In this document: positions 24,740 through 32,271 of the stretch, in pieces
Layout: each line of letters starts with the position of its first letter
How positions within the stretch are numbered: the first letter of the stretch is position 1
NCBI GenBank assembly: GCA_965248335.1
Contig: CBDFIY010000003.1
Location: 1,178,001 to 1,242,000, forward strand
Direction of reading: 5' to 3'
Source: CAKMZU01 sp965248335
Lineage (GTDB): Bacteria; Pseudomonadota; Gammaproteobacteria; Pseudomonadales; DT-91
DNA: 64,000 nt
Notes under the pieces: generated by a model
Database searches by the model: none
Told to the model about the DNA's origin: nothing
What the model saw: the letters and a program-made list of their open reading frames with translations, nothing else
Made by a program: the position numbers and the translations under genes

Positions 24740-25084
24740 ATGATTGATCAAGAATTTCTTAGTGCATGGTTAGTTTATCTTGGCGCCAGTTTCACGTTTC
24801 TTTTGTTTTGGTGGTTGATTACACGTGGCGTTTCTCAGGCGTGGATCAGAATGGTTTTACGTATGCCTGCGGTTGCCTTGCTGCTGACACCTTTGCATAT
24901 GCCTCTTCATAATATGCCTTCTGAGTATATATACTCGCCAGCGATTGCGGCTTTCAGTATTGATCTGTTGGCAGGGCATACCAAGCAGGCTTTGTATATA
25001 CTTCCTTATTTAGTGACTTCTGTGGCGGTTTGTCTTTTATTCGGACTTCTCTATTTGTATTGTTTTCCTCATCGAAAGCACTAG
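24740..25084 (+). CDS. small integral membrane protein
   Basis: A 114-aa protein with about three or four hydrophobic helices (residues about 10-28, 38-52, 60-75, 85-108). The ATG at 24740 has AGGA nine bases upstream; an earlier start at 24680 in the repeat-proximal region is not preferred. The family is not recognised. It precedes the CsrB-like RNA gene by 84 bp; the terminator of that RNA may also end this message. Confidence 0.6.
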   Translation: MIDQEFLSAWLVYLGASFTFLLFWWLITRGVSQAWIRMVLRMPAVALLLTPLHMPLHNMPSEYIYSPAIAAFSIDLLAGHTKQALYILPYLVTSVAVCLLFGLLYLYCFPHRKH

Positions 25085-25093
25085 CTTACAGGC

Positions 25094-25111
25094 TGTAGGA
25101 AATTTCCTACG
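25094..25111 (+). promoter_or_regulatory. GacA/UvrY/LetA-type activator box
   Basis: TGTAGG-AAATTT-CCTACG is an 18-bp perfect palindrome matching the known consensus TGTAAG-N6-CTTACA except for one symmetrical change in each half and the last base. It ends 45 bases before a -10-like CATAAT (25156-25161). The same box-to-hexamer distance recurs at 43527. Confidence 0.7.
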
Positions 25112-25167
25112 CAAATCAACAGCAATCTCCTCTTCAGTAAATACGCTCTTTTGTCCATAATTCAAAC

Positions 25168-25338
25168 ACTAGGAAATACAAGCAATGGATGCTTACAAAG
25201 ACTGGCTAGGAAGTCAGCAGGGAATAGCAAGGATTTAAGGCAAGGAACGCCTTATAGCTAAAGGTTTAATAGTCTGAGTTGCTGTTAATCCATAAATGGA
25301 TGTCAAGCATGTGCCGGGTTCATACCCGGCTTTTTTTT
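25168..25338 (+). ncRNA. CsrB/RsmY-like CsrA-sequestering small RNA
   Basis: An estimated 171-nt RNA from just after a -10-like CATAAT to an intrinsic terminator. Seven GGA motifs lie at 25171, 25186, 25208, 25220, 25230, 25243 and 25297 (start of the NGGA tetramer). At least three sit in hairpin loops: AAGCA-ATGGA-TGCTT, GACT-GGCTAGGA-AGTC and AGGC-AAGGAA-CGCCT. GGA in a loop is the CsrA/RsmA target. A GacA-type box precedes the promoter. The sequence family is too variable for me to name it csrB, rsmY or rsmZ. The 3' end lies over the last codons of arsH on the other strand. Confidence 0.72.
25313..25338 (+). terminator. Rho-independent terminator of the small RNA
   Basis: GCCGGGT-TCAT-ACCCGGC followed by eight T. 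It reads on the plus strand only; on the minus strand no T-run follows. The arsH stop codon is in its loop. Confidence 0.92.
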
Positions 25339-26141
25339 GCCTTACTATCTGAGTTCGGTTTGTTTTCCTCCAGTAAAGGCAGTGAAAAGGAAGAAGCTTG
25401 AGTTGTCTTGCGTTTAGGTAACGATCTGTAGAGATCAAACCCGTTTAATTCAATAGGTATTTCTTTAGCGGTTTGATTAAAGGCTTCATTATCTTTATTT
25501 TTCCTCTCGCTGTAACGATCAGTCAGAAATTCTTTATGATCACGAGTAAGAAATGTAAACTTCATTAACTCTTCCATCACATCAATAATGCGATCAAGAA
25601 AAGGTGATTCTTTCATTGTGTCATCATCATTAAACTCGAGGTAAGCTTTGGCAATTGAAGATTGATTTGGAATTGTTAGCATGCGCATCCAGCGGCCCAA
25701 TACGCGTAAATTATTTAGCGCATTAAAGCTTTGCGAGCCACCAGTTACTTGCATAATTGCCAACGTTTTTCCTTGAGTTGGTCTAACAGCGCCAATACTT
25801 AGCGGTATCCAGTCAATTTGTGTTTTCAGTAATCCAGACATATTTCCATGAATTTCAGGCGATGACCAAACTTGTCCCTCAGACCAAGTTACAAGCTCTC
25901 TAAGTTCTTGTGCTTTTTGGTGATTTGAGGATTGAGCGGCATCATAAAGAGGTAGGCCTTTAGGGTTGAAGCAACGTACTTCGGCACCCATAAATTTGAG
26001 TACCCGTGCCGCCTCTTCAGTTGCTAATCGACTAAATGAGCGAGGCCGAAGTGATCCATATAGTACAAGTATACGTGGAGCATGTTTACTATATTGGCAA
26101 GGTGTTAGTAAGTTAAAGGGAGCACTCTCAGAATACTTCAT
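25320..26141 (-). CDS. arsH: ArsH organoarsenical oxidase/NADPH-dependent FMN reductase
   Basis: A 273-aa cytosolic flavoprotein that oxidises trivalent organoarsenicals or acts as an NADPH:FMN oxidoreductase. The FMN phosphate loop LYGSLRPRSFSRLATEEA, the following LPLYDAAQ, and EIHGNMSGLLKTQIDWIPLS are family hallmarks. The ATG at 26141 (MKYSESAPFNLL) is preferred over 26159. The C-terminal tail after LNGFDLYRSL is long, Lys/Ser-rich and ends inside the terminator of the opposing sRNA. No other ars gene (arsC, arsB, arsR) is present. An IS4 nest begins 40 bases upstream of the start and may have removed the promoter. Confidence 0.92.
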   Translation of the reverse strand: MKYSESAPFNLLTPCQYSKHAPRILVLYGSLRPRSFSRLATEEAARVLKFMGAEVRCFNPKGLPLYDAAQSSNHQKAQELRELVTWSEGQVWSSPEIHGNMSGLLKTQIDWIPLSIGAVRPTQGKTLAIMQVTGGSQSFNALNNLRVLGRWMRMLTIPNQSSIAKAYLEFNDDDTMKESPFLDRIIDVMEELMKFTFLTRDHKEFLTDRYSERKNKDNEAFNQTAKEIPIELNGFDLYRSLPKRKTTQASSFSLPLLEENKPNSDSKAKKSRV

Positions 26142-26204
26142 GATCCTCCTAGCAAACAAAAATATTATCTATAAAAATATACCCAGTACATGACAATTAA
26201 TTGC

Positions 26205-26717
26205 TCATATGCCACTCATCCTAAATAGAGGCGGTATCCAGTCTCTAGGCGTAAAAGCGTTAAGACATTTTCGTATTTTTTTAATATCAGTCACAACGCC
26301 AGAAATTATTTGCTGTAACAAATCGAGGCCGTGGCGAAAATAACTTTTCTCTAAACGGCCGTGTTTTTTTTACTGATGCCATCCCCTTGCTCACAGCGCC
26401 AAACACCCGTTTTATAAGACCAGCAATAAGCAATCGCGAGCACAGACATCATCCTGTCAATTTTATCGTGATCCGTTAGATGTGTTTCCTCGAAGTTAAA
26501 TCCACGCGTTTTGAGGCATTCAAATAATGTTTCTATTTCCCAGCGTCTTGCATAAATAATTAAACTGTCGGGTAGCGCCTGATTGGCCGCAACAATAAGA
26601 AATTCACCATCAGAAAGGCGTTTTCCAGAAAGATAAACAGGCAGTCCCCATAGTAATCGAACACCCGTTAATGATGTTTCCTCACCGGGCTTTAAATGAT
26701 AGAACAGCCCATCAATA
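26205..26717 (-). pseudogene. IS4-family transposase, C-terminal part (interrupted and frameshifted)
   Basis: Read on the minus strand, the fragment begins IDGLFYHLKPGEETSLTGV, passes the IS4 signature YARRWEIETLFECLKTRGFN (Y-(2)-R-(3)-E-(6)-K) and EETHLTDHDKIDRM, and then runs into a stop after ..DGISKKNTAV. Skipping one base at a run of eight A (near 26361-26368) restores a normal IS4 C-terminus (KKHGRLEKSYFRHGLDLL..). It is separated from its N-terminal part by the IS30 element. It is therefore doubly broken. Confidence 0.8.
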
Positions 26718-27782
26718 TTAACTTCAAGACCTCGGCTATTGGTTGCTTGGATTCACAATCTAATCGCATAGCTTTGTTATTGGTTTATTCTGATATAACC
26801 GAGACAAAGGTAAACAAAATCATGAGTCATAGGAAGCTTAATAAAGATGATCGAAGCCAGATTTATATTCTTCTAAAGCAAGGCTATTCACAACAGGCTA
26901 TTGCTGATGCAATAGGGGTTCACCAATCAAGCATCAGTCGAGAGCTGAGCCGCAATAAAGGCATGAAAGGCTACAGGCACAAGCAGGCGCAAGCGATCAG
27001 AGACAAGAGGCGCAAAGAATCTCACAAGCCTACAAAGATGACGGATGAGCGGGTTGTTTTGATAGAGGCCATGATCCGTGAGAAGTGTAGCCCAGAGCAG
27101 ATATCAGGTTGGCTCAAAGAGAATCATACAGTTTCAGTTAGCCATGAAACGATCTATTTGCATGTTTGGGCTGATAAAAAAGCAGGGGGTGACCTGTACA
27201 CTTTTTTAAGACGGCGCGGCAAGGCCTATCAACCGCGAGGGAAAAAATTGGCAGGCCGAGGACATATTAAAAATCGCGTAGGTATCGAGCATCGTCCCGC
27301 GATTGTTGACGCTAAAGAGCGTGTCGGCGATTGGGAAATTGATTTAGTTGTAGGTCATGGCCACAGCGGTGCTTTAGTCAGGTTCACCAAATTCACTGTA
27401 TCTAAGCGAGTGAACGATAAGTCTGCGGCTAGCGTGACGCAAGCGACGATTGAGCTGTTGTTACCTTATCAACCTTACGTACTCTCAATCACAGCAGATA
27501 ATGGAAAGGAATTTGCGTTTCATGAACAAATTTCAAGGGCACTGGATACCGAGTTTTATTTTGCCGCCCCTTACTGCTCGTGGCAACGTGGATTGAACGA
27601 AAATACTAATGGGTTGATTCGTCAGTATTACCCAAAGAAAACGGACTTTAAGCTGGTTTCTCAGAGTGACGTGACGCAATCTATCGATCAGCTTAATCGA
27701 AGACCCAGAAAACTCTTGTTCTATAAATCACCCGCTGAACTTATGGGGCAATGTATGTCTAATTTAGCGGCATGAAAGTTAT
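26715..27782 (+). mobile_element. IS30-family insertion sequence (about 1.07 kb, ends approximate)
   Basis: It is inserted in the IS4 transposase gene: the IS4 reading stops after ..RRIQPLNA on one side and resumes with IDGLFYHL on the other. Imperfect inverted ends (TTAACTTCAAGACC and ATAACTTTCATGCC, read inward) agree with this. The exact ends and target duplication could not be fixed by eye. Confidence 0.75.
26822..27775 (+). CDS. IS30-family transposase
   Basis: A 317-aa transposase. The N-terminal HTH (LLKQGYSQQAIADAIGVHQ SSISREL when read through) is of the IS30 type, and the rve/DDE core has WEIDLVVGHGHSGALV (first Asp), ITADNGKEFAFHEQI (second Asp) and RGLNENTNGLIRQYYPK (Glu), the IS30 signature. 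The start at ATG 26822 (MSHRKLNKDDR) is chosen over an upstream frame extension that enters IS4 DNA. It appears complete. Confidence 0.92.
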   Translation: MSHRKLNKDDRSQIYILLKQGYSQQAIADAIGVHQSSISRELSRNKGMKGYRHKQAQAIRDKRRKESHKPTKMTDERVVLIEAMIREKCSPEQISGWLKENHTVSVSHETIYLHVWADKKAGGDLYTFLRRRGKAYQPRGKKLAGRGHIKNRVGIEHRPAIVDAKERVGDWEIDLVVGHGHSGALVRFTKFTVSKRVNDKSAASVTQATIELLLPYQPYVLSITADNGKEFAFHEQISRALDTEFYFAAPYCSWQRGLNENTNGLIRQYYPKKTDFKLVSQSDVTQSIDQLNRRPRKLLFYKSPAELMGQCMSNLAA

Positions 27783-28369
27783 GCATTTAGAGGTTGAATC
27801 CGCCTTGTTATTTCAGACTTTTTAATACGGATAACAAAGGGAATGCCTTGCTGATCAAGGTAGTCAAAAAAGTCTTTGCCGATAAATTCTCTGTCAGCCG
27901 TTAATGCTTCTATACGATCTTTCCCAAACAGGCGGATAAAACGATTTAGTAGCTGAATGCGTTCGCAGGTATTAGAGTTACCTTTTTTGTTCAGCATCAT
28001 CCAAAATACGGGGATTGCACGACCTTTATAGCAAATGCTCAACATTAATATATTGATATTCACTCGGCCGTATTGCCAGTTGGTTCTATCGATAGCTAAT
28101 GTCCATTTGATGCTGTCATTAAAAAATAACCGCGTAATAAACAGGGCTATACCGTTTGGTGAGAAATGGGACTTTGAAAAAAACCGCTGCAAGCGTCTGT
28201 AACTCGATTCTACTTTTACATCTTTGCCTACTTGTGTTGCCAGTTTTGTCAAATTAACTGACCTCACTGCTATCAAAGCAATTAATATTTCTGCAAACAG
28301 ATTAAGGTTTTTTTCATGACATCTAAATGATTTCTTGAGTTGGCGAGAGAGATGCTTGTGGGGGGGCAA
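27783..28369 (-). pseudogene. IS4-family transposase, N-terminal part
   Basis: About 195 residues of the N-terminal and first catalytic part: ESSYRRLQRFFSKSHF, the first Asp in WTLAIDRTNWQYGRVNIN and the second Asp region in IEALTADREFIGKDFFDYL. It breaks off at ..RRIQPLNA, where the IS30 element is inserted. The start appears to be TTG at 28369. The remaining part lies at 26205-26717. Confidence 0.85.
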
Positions 28370-28481
28370 ATTATATCCATAAGTTCGTCAATTTTTGAAC
28401 CTTATTAGATACATAATTATCAATTAATTCAGTCAATTATAGATTAACGGCTATTATTCAACAAATTATGTGTCACGTACT

Positions 28482-29749
28482 CAGGGCCTCCTAGCACTTT
28501 TTGATCAGTGCATAAATTGACCGGAGAAAAGCATTTTCTCTCTGTATTTATCATTAATTGCACACCCCATAACTCGATGTTTCATCCCCTTTTTGCTTTG
28601 ATCATTAAGTGTTAACAAATTCATACAGTGACGCTTTATTGTAGCAATATTGAGCCCAGCGGAATGAAGCTGGCAGTCATCTTCTTTAAAAGTAACATCT
28701 AACCGCCAATGCAGTTTATTTTCTATTTCCCAGTGTCCCCTAATGGCTTTCGCCGCATGCTTTGCATCAGGAGAGCGTGAGCTAATATACCAGGAAACTT
28801 CTTTAGACTCCCCTTTATTTGAAGACCGATGCCGCTCAACACGCACAGCCGAACTCAAGCCGCTCCAAGGTTTAGCCTTATCTACCCAGTCTGTTAATTC
28901 AAAGTGCTGATATTTCCTTATCTCTAATCGACCATGCCCTTTATTCGCCTCCTCAAAATATGAGGTCTTATTTTCTTCATAACCATCACGTTCAAGCTTG
29001 TGATGAAAAGCTTGGATTTCTTCCAGCAACCCCTGCTGATTACCTTTCAGTTGCAGAAAATAGTCAGCTTCTTTTTCAATAATCTTTTTTGCGATTTCTT
29101 TTTGGCATCCCATCGCATCAATGGTAATAGTGGCATTTTTTACCTCAATTCTGTCGATAAGCTTCGGCAAAGTTTTGATTTCATTTTTCTTTCCTTCTGA
29201 TTCGAGGGCACACAGCGTCAGGCCTCGGCTTTGAGACCATGCACTAATAACATGGATGGCTTCTCGACCATTGTGCCTTGTTCCTCGCATCGTTTTGCCG
29301 TCTAATGAAATAACATCTCCTGTAGATTCACCCTGCAAACTTGAAACGAATGTCGTAAACCCTTCAATCAAATCTCTTGGTCTTATGCATGCAAGTAAAA
29401 ACCGTAATGTTTCTGCACAGGGAGCAGATTCGATATCTGTATGCTTCTGCAGCCAGTCAAGCTTCATAGCTGCAAAATTAGACATGCTGTTAGGGCTATC
29501 ATAACCACTTATTATTGATGAAAAAACGATTAGAAGGAGGCTTTCAAGGCTGTGTTTTTGATTGATGCCTTGTCGCGGATCTCTTATTGAGGCTGTACAT
29601 GCAGATATATTCATGGTGTTTGGATGGCAGAAAACTATCTTTGACAATAGGTATGAGAAATTGACTATTTTAATATTGAATTTTTCAAGGACTTCGTATT
29701 ATATGACAGCTTAAACTTTGTACTGATCAAAAAGTGCTAGGAAGCCCTG
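28482..29749 (-). mobile_element. ISAs1-family insertion sequence, copy 2 (1268 bp)
   Basis: The same 1268-bp length and termini as copy 1, in reverse orientation. A perfect 10-bp target duplication gtcacgtact flanks it (28472-28481 and 29750-29759). The target is the terminal inverted repeat of the IS4 element, so it is the later insertion. Confidence 0.94.
28505..29647 (-). CDS. ISAs1-family transposase (identical to the copy at 11030)
   Basis: A 380-aa transposase, identical in every residue to the copy at 11030-12172, with all three catalytic acids (SLDGKTMRG, TIDAMGCQ, WEIENKLHW). The identity shows recent transposition within this genome. Either copy could supply the enzyme for both. 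Confidence 0.94.
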   Translation of the reverse strand: MSKIVFCHPNTMNISACTASIRDPRQGINQKHSLESLLLIVFSSIISGYDSPNSMSNFAAMKLDWLQKHTDIESAPCAETLRFLLACIRPRDLIEGFTTFVSSLQGESTGDVISLDGKTMRGTRHNGREAIHVISAWSQSRGLTLCALESEGKKNEIKTLPKLIDRIEVKNATITIDAMGCQKEIAKKIIEKEADYFLQLKGNQQGLLEEIQAFHHKLERDGYEENKTSYFEEANKGHGRLEIRKYQHFELTDWVDKAKPWSGLSSAVRVERHRSSNKGESKEVSWYISSRSPDAKHAAKAIRGHWEIENKLHWRLDVTFKEDDCQLHSAGLNIATIKRHCMNLLTLNDQSKKGMKHRVMGCAINDKYREKMLFSGQFMH

Positions 29750-29771
29750 GTCACGTACTGGGAAAAATATA

Positions 29772-30207
29772 TTAATTAATAGACAGAAAAACTTCTGATA
29801 TGTTTAAAGAATATTAAAATATCCCATTCTAGTTTATGAGTTATTTTTGTGGGCTTTGTTCATTCAGTGTACAGTTTCTTTTATTTAATACGTACAAGTA
29901 ATAAAGAATGCTACGGCGAGTTAAATGATCAATGAGAATCTACTCATTAAATCAGGTCGTACCATAATCAGTATTTTTTTAGTTGGTTGAAGTTGACCAG
30001 AACATGAGCAGAGCAGGTTTTTACGTCGACAGATATTGGTATTTCTCTTGAGTATGTCATGGATGCAGATGTGTTTATTGTAAGGTTATCTTGGGATAGG
30101 TATATATTTCCATATTTCTAGAAATAAATTGATTGTACTCAATAGGTATGGCACATTATGCGAATTCATAAAACCTGCAATACATTCTTCATTACAAAGA
30201 GGCTATT
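29772..30207. other. intergenic region upstream of glutathione synthetase
   Basis: About 435 bp of AT-rich DNA between the IS4 nest and the glutathione synthetase start. Only very short ORFs are present. The gss promoter should lie here; I see no repeat copy, RNA gene or clear operator. Confidence 0.4.
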
Positions 30208-30387
30208 ATGGTTGAATCGAGTACTAAGCGTGCTGTTGCCGATGCTGTTTCATGGCAGCTAGGAAAAGGTCTATCATTTAAAGAAAGTGCATACTCTGCA
30301 ATACATGTTCCTTTTAGTTTTACGCCTAACAGTATTTCTAAGAGCCGATTTTCGACCTTAAAAAAAAACAACACATTTGATGGCTAA
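30208..30387 (+). pseudogene. gss: eukaryotic-type glutathione synthetase, N-terminal fragment ahead of a frameshift
   Basis: A 59-codon reading frame with AGAGG before its ATG. Residues 7-50 (KRAVADAVSWQLGKGLSF.. then SAIHVPFSFTPNSISKS) match the N-terminus of animal/plant-type glutathione synthetases (compare the APFTLFPS region of the human enzyme). It runs out of frame after nine A (30360-30368). Removing one A joins it without a gap to the next frame (..FSTLKKTTHLMAKLIHAVS..), so it is the true 5' part of the following gene and not a separate small protein. Confidence 0.8.
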
Positions 30388-31633
30388 ACTCATTCATGCT
30401 GTCTCTATTGATGAACCATTTCTGGCAAAAGCTATTAGCCCAGTTGCGATAGGAGACCCCTTCTTTGGTGCACTACTGACAATGCAAAGAAAAATTACCC
30501 CTGGGCGCTGCTTACCGTTATTGATAATGAGGAGCGATTTTATGGATGATGAGTATGAGGGGCCAAAGTTAATTGAGTTTAATAGCATCGCAGCAGGTAT
30601 GGGGCCATTTGGTCAGCTAACCCATGAATTACACCGATATTTAGCTGATCAGTGGCCAGAAGACTATTCAGTTTGGTCTCTTGATAGGCAAGCTCATTTT
30701 GTCGATAACCCTGCTATAGCAAGACTCTCTGACGGTATTGTGAAAACGATAAATATAATTAAGGAAGCAGATAGTAAAGATAGACAAGGTGTTTTCCTGA
30801 TGGTTATTCAAGAAAATGAAGATAACGTTTTCGACCAACACCTCTTGGAATATGCATTACATGCGCAAGGCATTAAAACCGTAAGGCGGACGTTTCGAGA
30901 GCTTGAAGATAATTTGTCGACAGGGGGTGATGGTAGGCTTTTACTCGATGAAGTGGGTGTTATCGATTGCGTTTACTACCGGACTGGGTATGACCACTGT
31001 GATTATGTGGCTGATGATTTACACAGTACAAGTTGCTGCCAGAAACTCATGCAAACACGTGTATTTATTGAAAACCACCGTGTAGCTGTGAATGCAACTG
31101 TTAACCAGCAGCTTGCGACAAGTAAAAGTGTACAGATGATATTGTCATCCATGTCGATTGATGAATTAACAGCTTTCAATCTTAGCCATGAAGAGGCTAT
31201 TGCAGTAAAAAAACGATTAGGTGAAATGGTACCGCTATCAGAGCAAGCGGTTAACGTTTTTAAAAGCGATGACCCTAAGGAGTGGGTATTAAAAAACCAA
31301 GGAGAAGGCGGTGGAAATTGTATTTTTGGTCAAGAGATTCTTCCAACCTTGATGCGTTTATCGCCTAAAGATTATTCAGCATGGAGTCTTATGAAGAGAG
31401 TTCACCCTAAACATAGAAGTAAGCCAGCATTGGTTGTTAAAAAAGGTGAACTAACGTTAGTTGATGACTTGATCAGTGAATTAGGCATATTTACCGTGCA
31501 TGTTGATGGCGAGCCTGCCGTTTCTGGGGATGGGTATGCAGGTTATTTACTTCGTAGTAAGTCAGCTAAAGTATCGGAGGGGGGAATACATAGCGGCATG
31601 GGCGTTTTAGATTCGCTCACGTTTAGTTCGTGA
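30380..31633 (+). CDS. gss: glutathione synthetase, eukaryotic type (ATP-grasp), main part
   Basis: About 417 residues of a cytosolic enzyme joining gamma-glutamylcysteine and glycine. Matches to the eukaryotic GSS family and not to bacterial GshB are plain: LIEFNSIAAGMGPFGQLTHE, VIQENEDNVFDQHLLEYAL, the glycine-rich ATP loop WVLKNQGEGGGNCIFGQE, ISELGIFTVHV, and the C-terminal GYLLRSK..EGGIHSGMGVLDS. The first 50 or so residues are in another frame (30208-30368), separated by a one-base shift in an A9 run. An ATG at 30380 could start a shorter protein, but it would lack the N-terminal part of the fold. Function is thus uncertain unless slippage restores the frame. Confidence 0.85.
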   Translation: MAKLIHAVSIDEPFLAKAISPVAIGDPFFGALLTMQRKITPGRCLPLLIMRSDFMDDEYEGPKLIEFNSIAAGMGPFGQLTHELHRYLADQWPEDYSVWSLDRQAHFVDNPAIARLSDGIVKTINIIKEADSKDRQGVFLMVIQENEDNVFDQHLLEYALHAQGIKTVRRTFRELEDNLSTGGDGRLLLDEVGVIDCVYYRTGYDHCDYVADDLHSTSCCQKLMQTRVFIENHRVAVNATVNQQLATSKSVQMILSSMSIDELTAFNLSHEEAIAVKKRLGEMVPLSEQAVNVFKSDDPKEWVLKNQGEGGGNCIFGQEILPTLMRLSPKDYSAWSLMKRVHPKHRSKPALVVKKGELTLVDDLISELGIFTVHVDGEPAVSGDGYAGYLLRSKSAKVSEGGIHSGMGVLDSLTFSS

Positions 31634-31638
31634 TCATA

Positions 31639-31766
31639 TATACCCATCAGAATTGGAGATGCAAGAAGGCGGCAAGCGAGCGAAGCCCCATGAGCTTACA
31701 GTCAGTAAGTGATTGGGGTGAGCGAGCGCGGCCAACGCCCTTGCATCTTCAAGTGTGGTGGGTATA
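31639..31766 (+). repeat. TATACC palindromic repeat, copy 4 (128 bp)
   Basis: A full copy beginning six bases after the glutathione synthetase stop codon, TATACCCATCAGAATTGGAG to GTGGTGGGTATA. It has the same orientation as copy 3. A 29-bp derivative is joined to its right end. Confidence 0.9.
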
Positions 31767-31793
31767 TACCCATCTCCAATTCCGGTGGGTATA
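31765..31793. repeat. 29-bp deletion derivative of the TATACC repeat, adjacent to copy 4
   Basis: It shares the terminal TA of copy 4 and reads TATACCCATC followed by 19 bases of the other repeat end, finishing GGTGGGTATA. It has exactly the length of the derivative at 2329-2357 but carries the opposite end of the parent repeat. Confidence 0.75.
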
Positions 31794-32271
31794 ACAGACA
31801 GGCCATAATCTGTTGAGAAAATAATGTATAAGAGAGCCTTAGTTTTAATCGGTATTTACCAATATTCTATATGCTGTATTGCGGCGCATGAAATATTCGA
31901 GAGCTGTTTCGCGATAGACTTCCTACGTATAAATAAGCGGGTTAATGACGAATAGTACTCCCTAAAAATATCATGGTGTTATTTTGGCTTCGGTATATTC
32001 TCTTCATACATTAGTTCTAAACAGTTTTATCCCCAGTTTTTGTGGATAACTGTCTAAGTATTCTGGCGCTATTTGTTTGATAGTTCTTTGCACGCATGTG
32101 ATGAGGTGATATTTAAAATAATTGAGATGGGTAGGCCCGAAAACTTATTGTGTTAATGGATAAGTGGATAGAGGGTGAATGTAAGTTACTTTGGTACGGC
32201 GGGTTTAGCTGAACTATTTCTTCTATTTAACGTCTGTTTACTGTTTGAATGCCCTGAGCTTATTGCTAGCA
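31794..32271. other. intergenic region with a DnaA-box-like pair
   Basis: About 480 bp. An inverted pair, TTATCCCCA (32027-32035) and TGTGGATAA (32041-32049), resembles two DnaA boxes facing each other inside a longer inverted repeat (ACAGTT..ATCC / GGATAACTGT). Apart from this I see no gene or RNA. The frame of the next gene is open upstream to 32245, without a better start. Confidence 0.4.

Larger units (their letters stand above)
26182..29762 (-). mobile_element. IS4-family element carrying nested IS30 and ISAs1 insertions
   Basis: Inverted ends CCCAGTACATGACA (left) and, with the ISAs1 copy removed, TGTCACGTACTGGG (right) bound the nest, and the 9-bp direct repeat aaaaatata flanks it (26173-26181 and 29763-29771). 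Inside, an IS4-type transposase gene on the minus strand is cut by an IS30 element, and the right terminal inverted repeat is itself split by ISAs1 copy 2. The nest separates arsH from the glutathione synthetase gene. Confidence 0.82.

Noticed and set aside
25184..25237. 17-codon ORF (MDAYKDWLGSQQGIARI) with AGGAAA upstream
   Set aside because: It lies wholly within the CsrB-like RNA, and its apparent ribosome-binding site is one of the GGA motifs; RNA structure explains the sequence better.
29938..30000. 21-codon ORF upstream of glutathione synthetase
   Set aside because: No ribosome-binding site and no recognisable leader-peptide features.
30208..30387. An independent small protein coupled to the next gene
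   Set aside because: Residues match the N-terminus of glutathione synthetase and join without a gap after a one-base correction, so it is a fragment.
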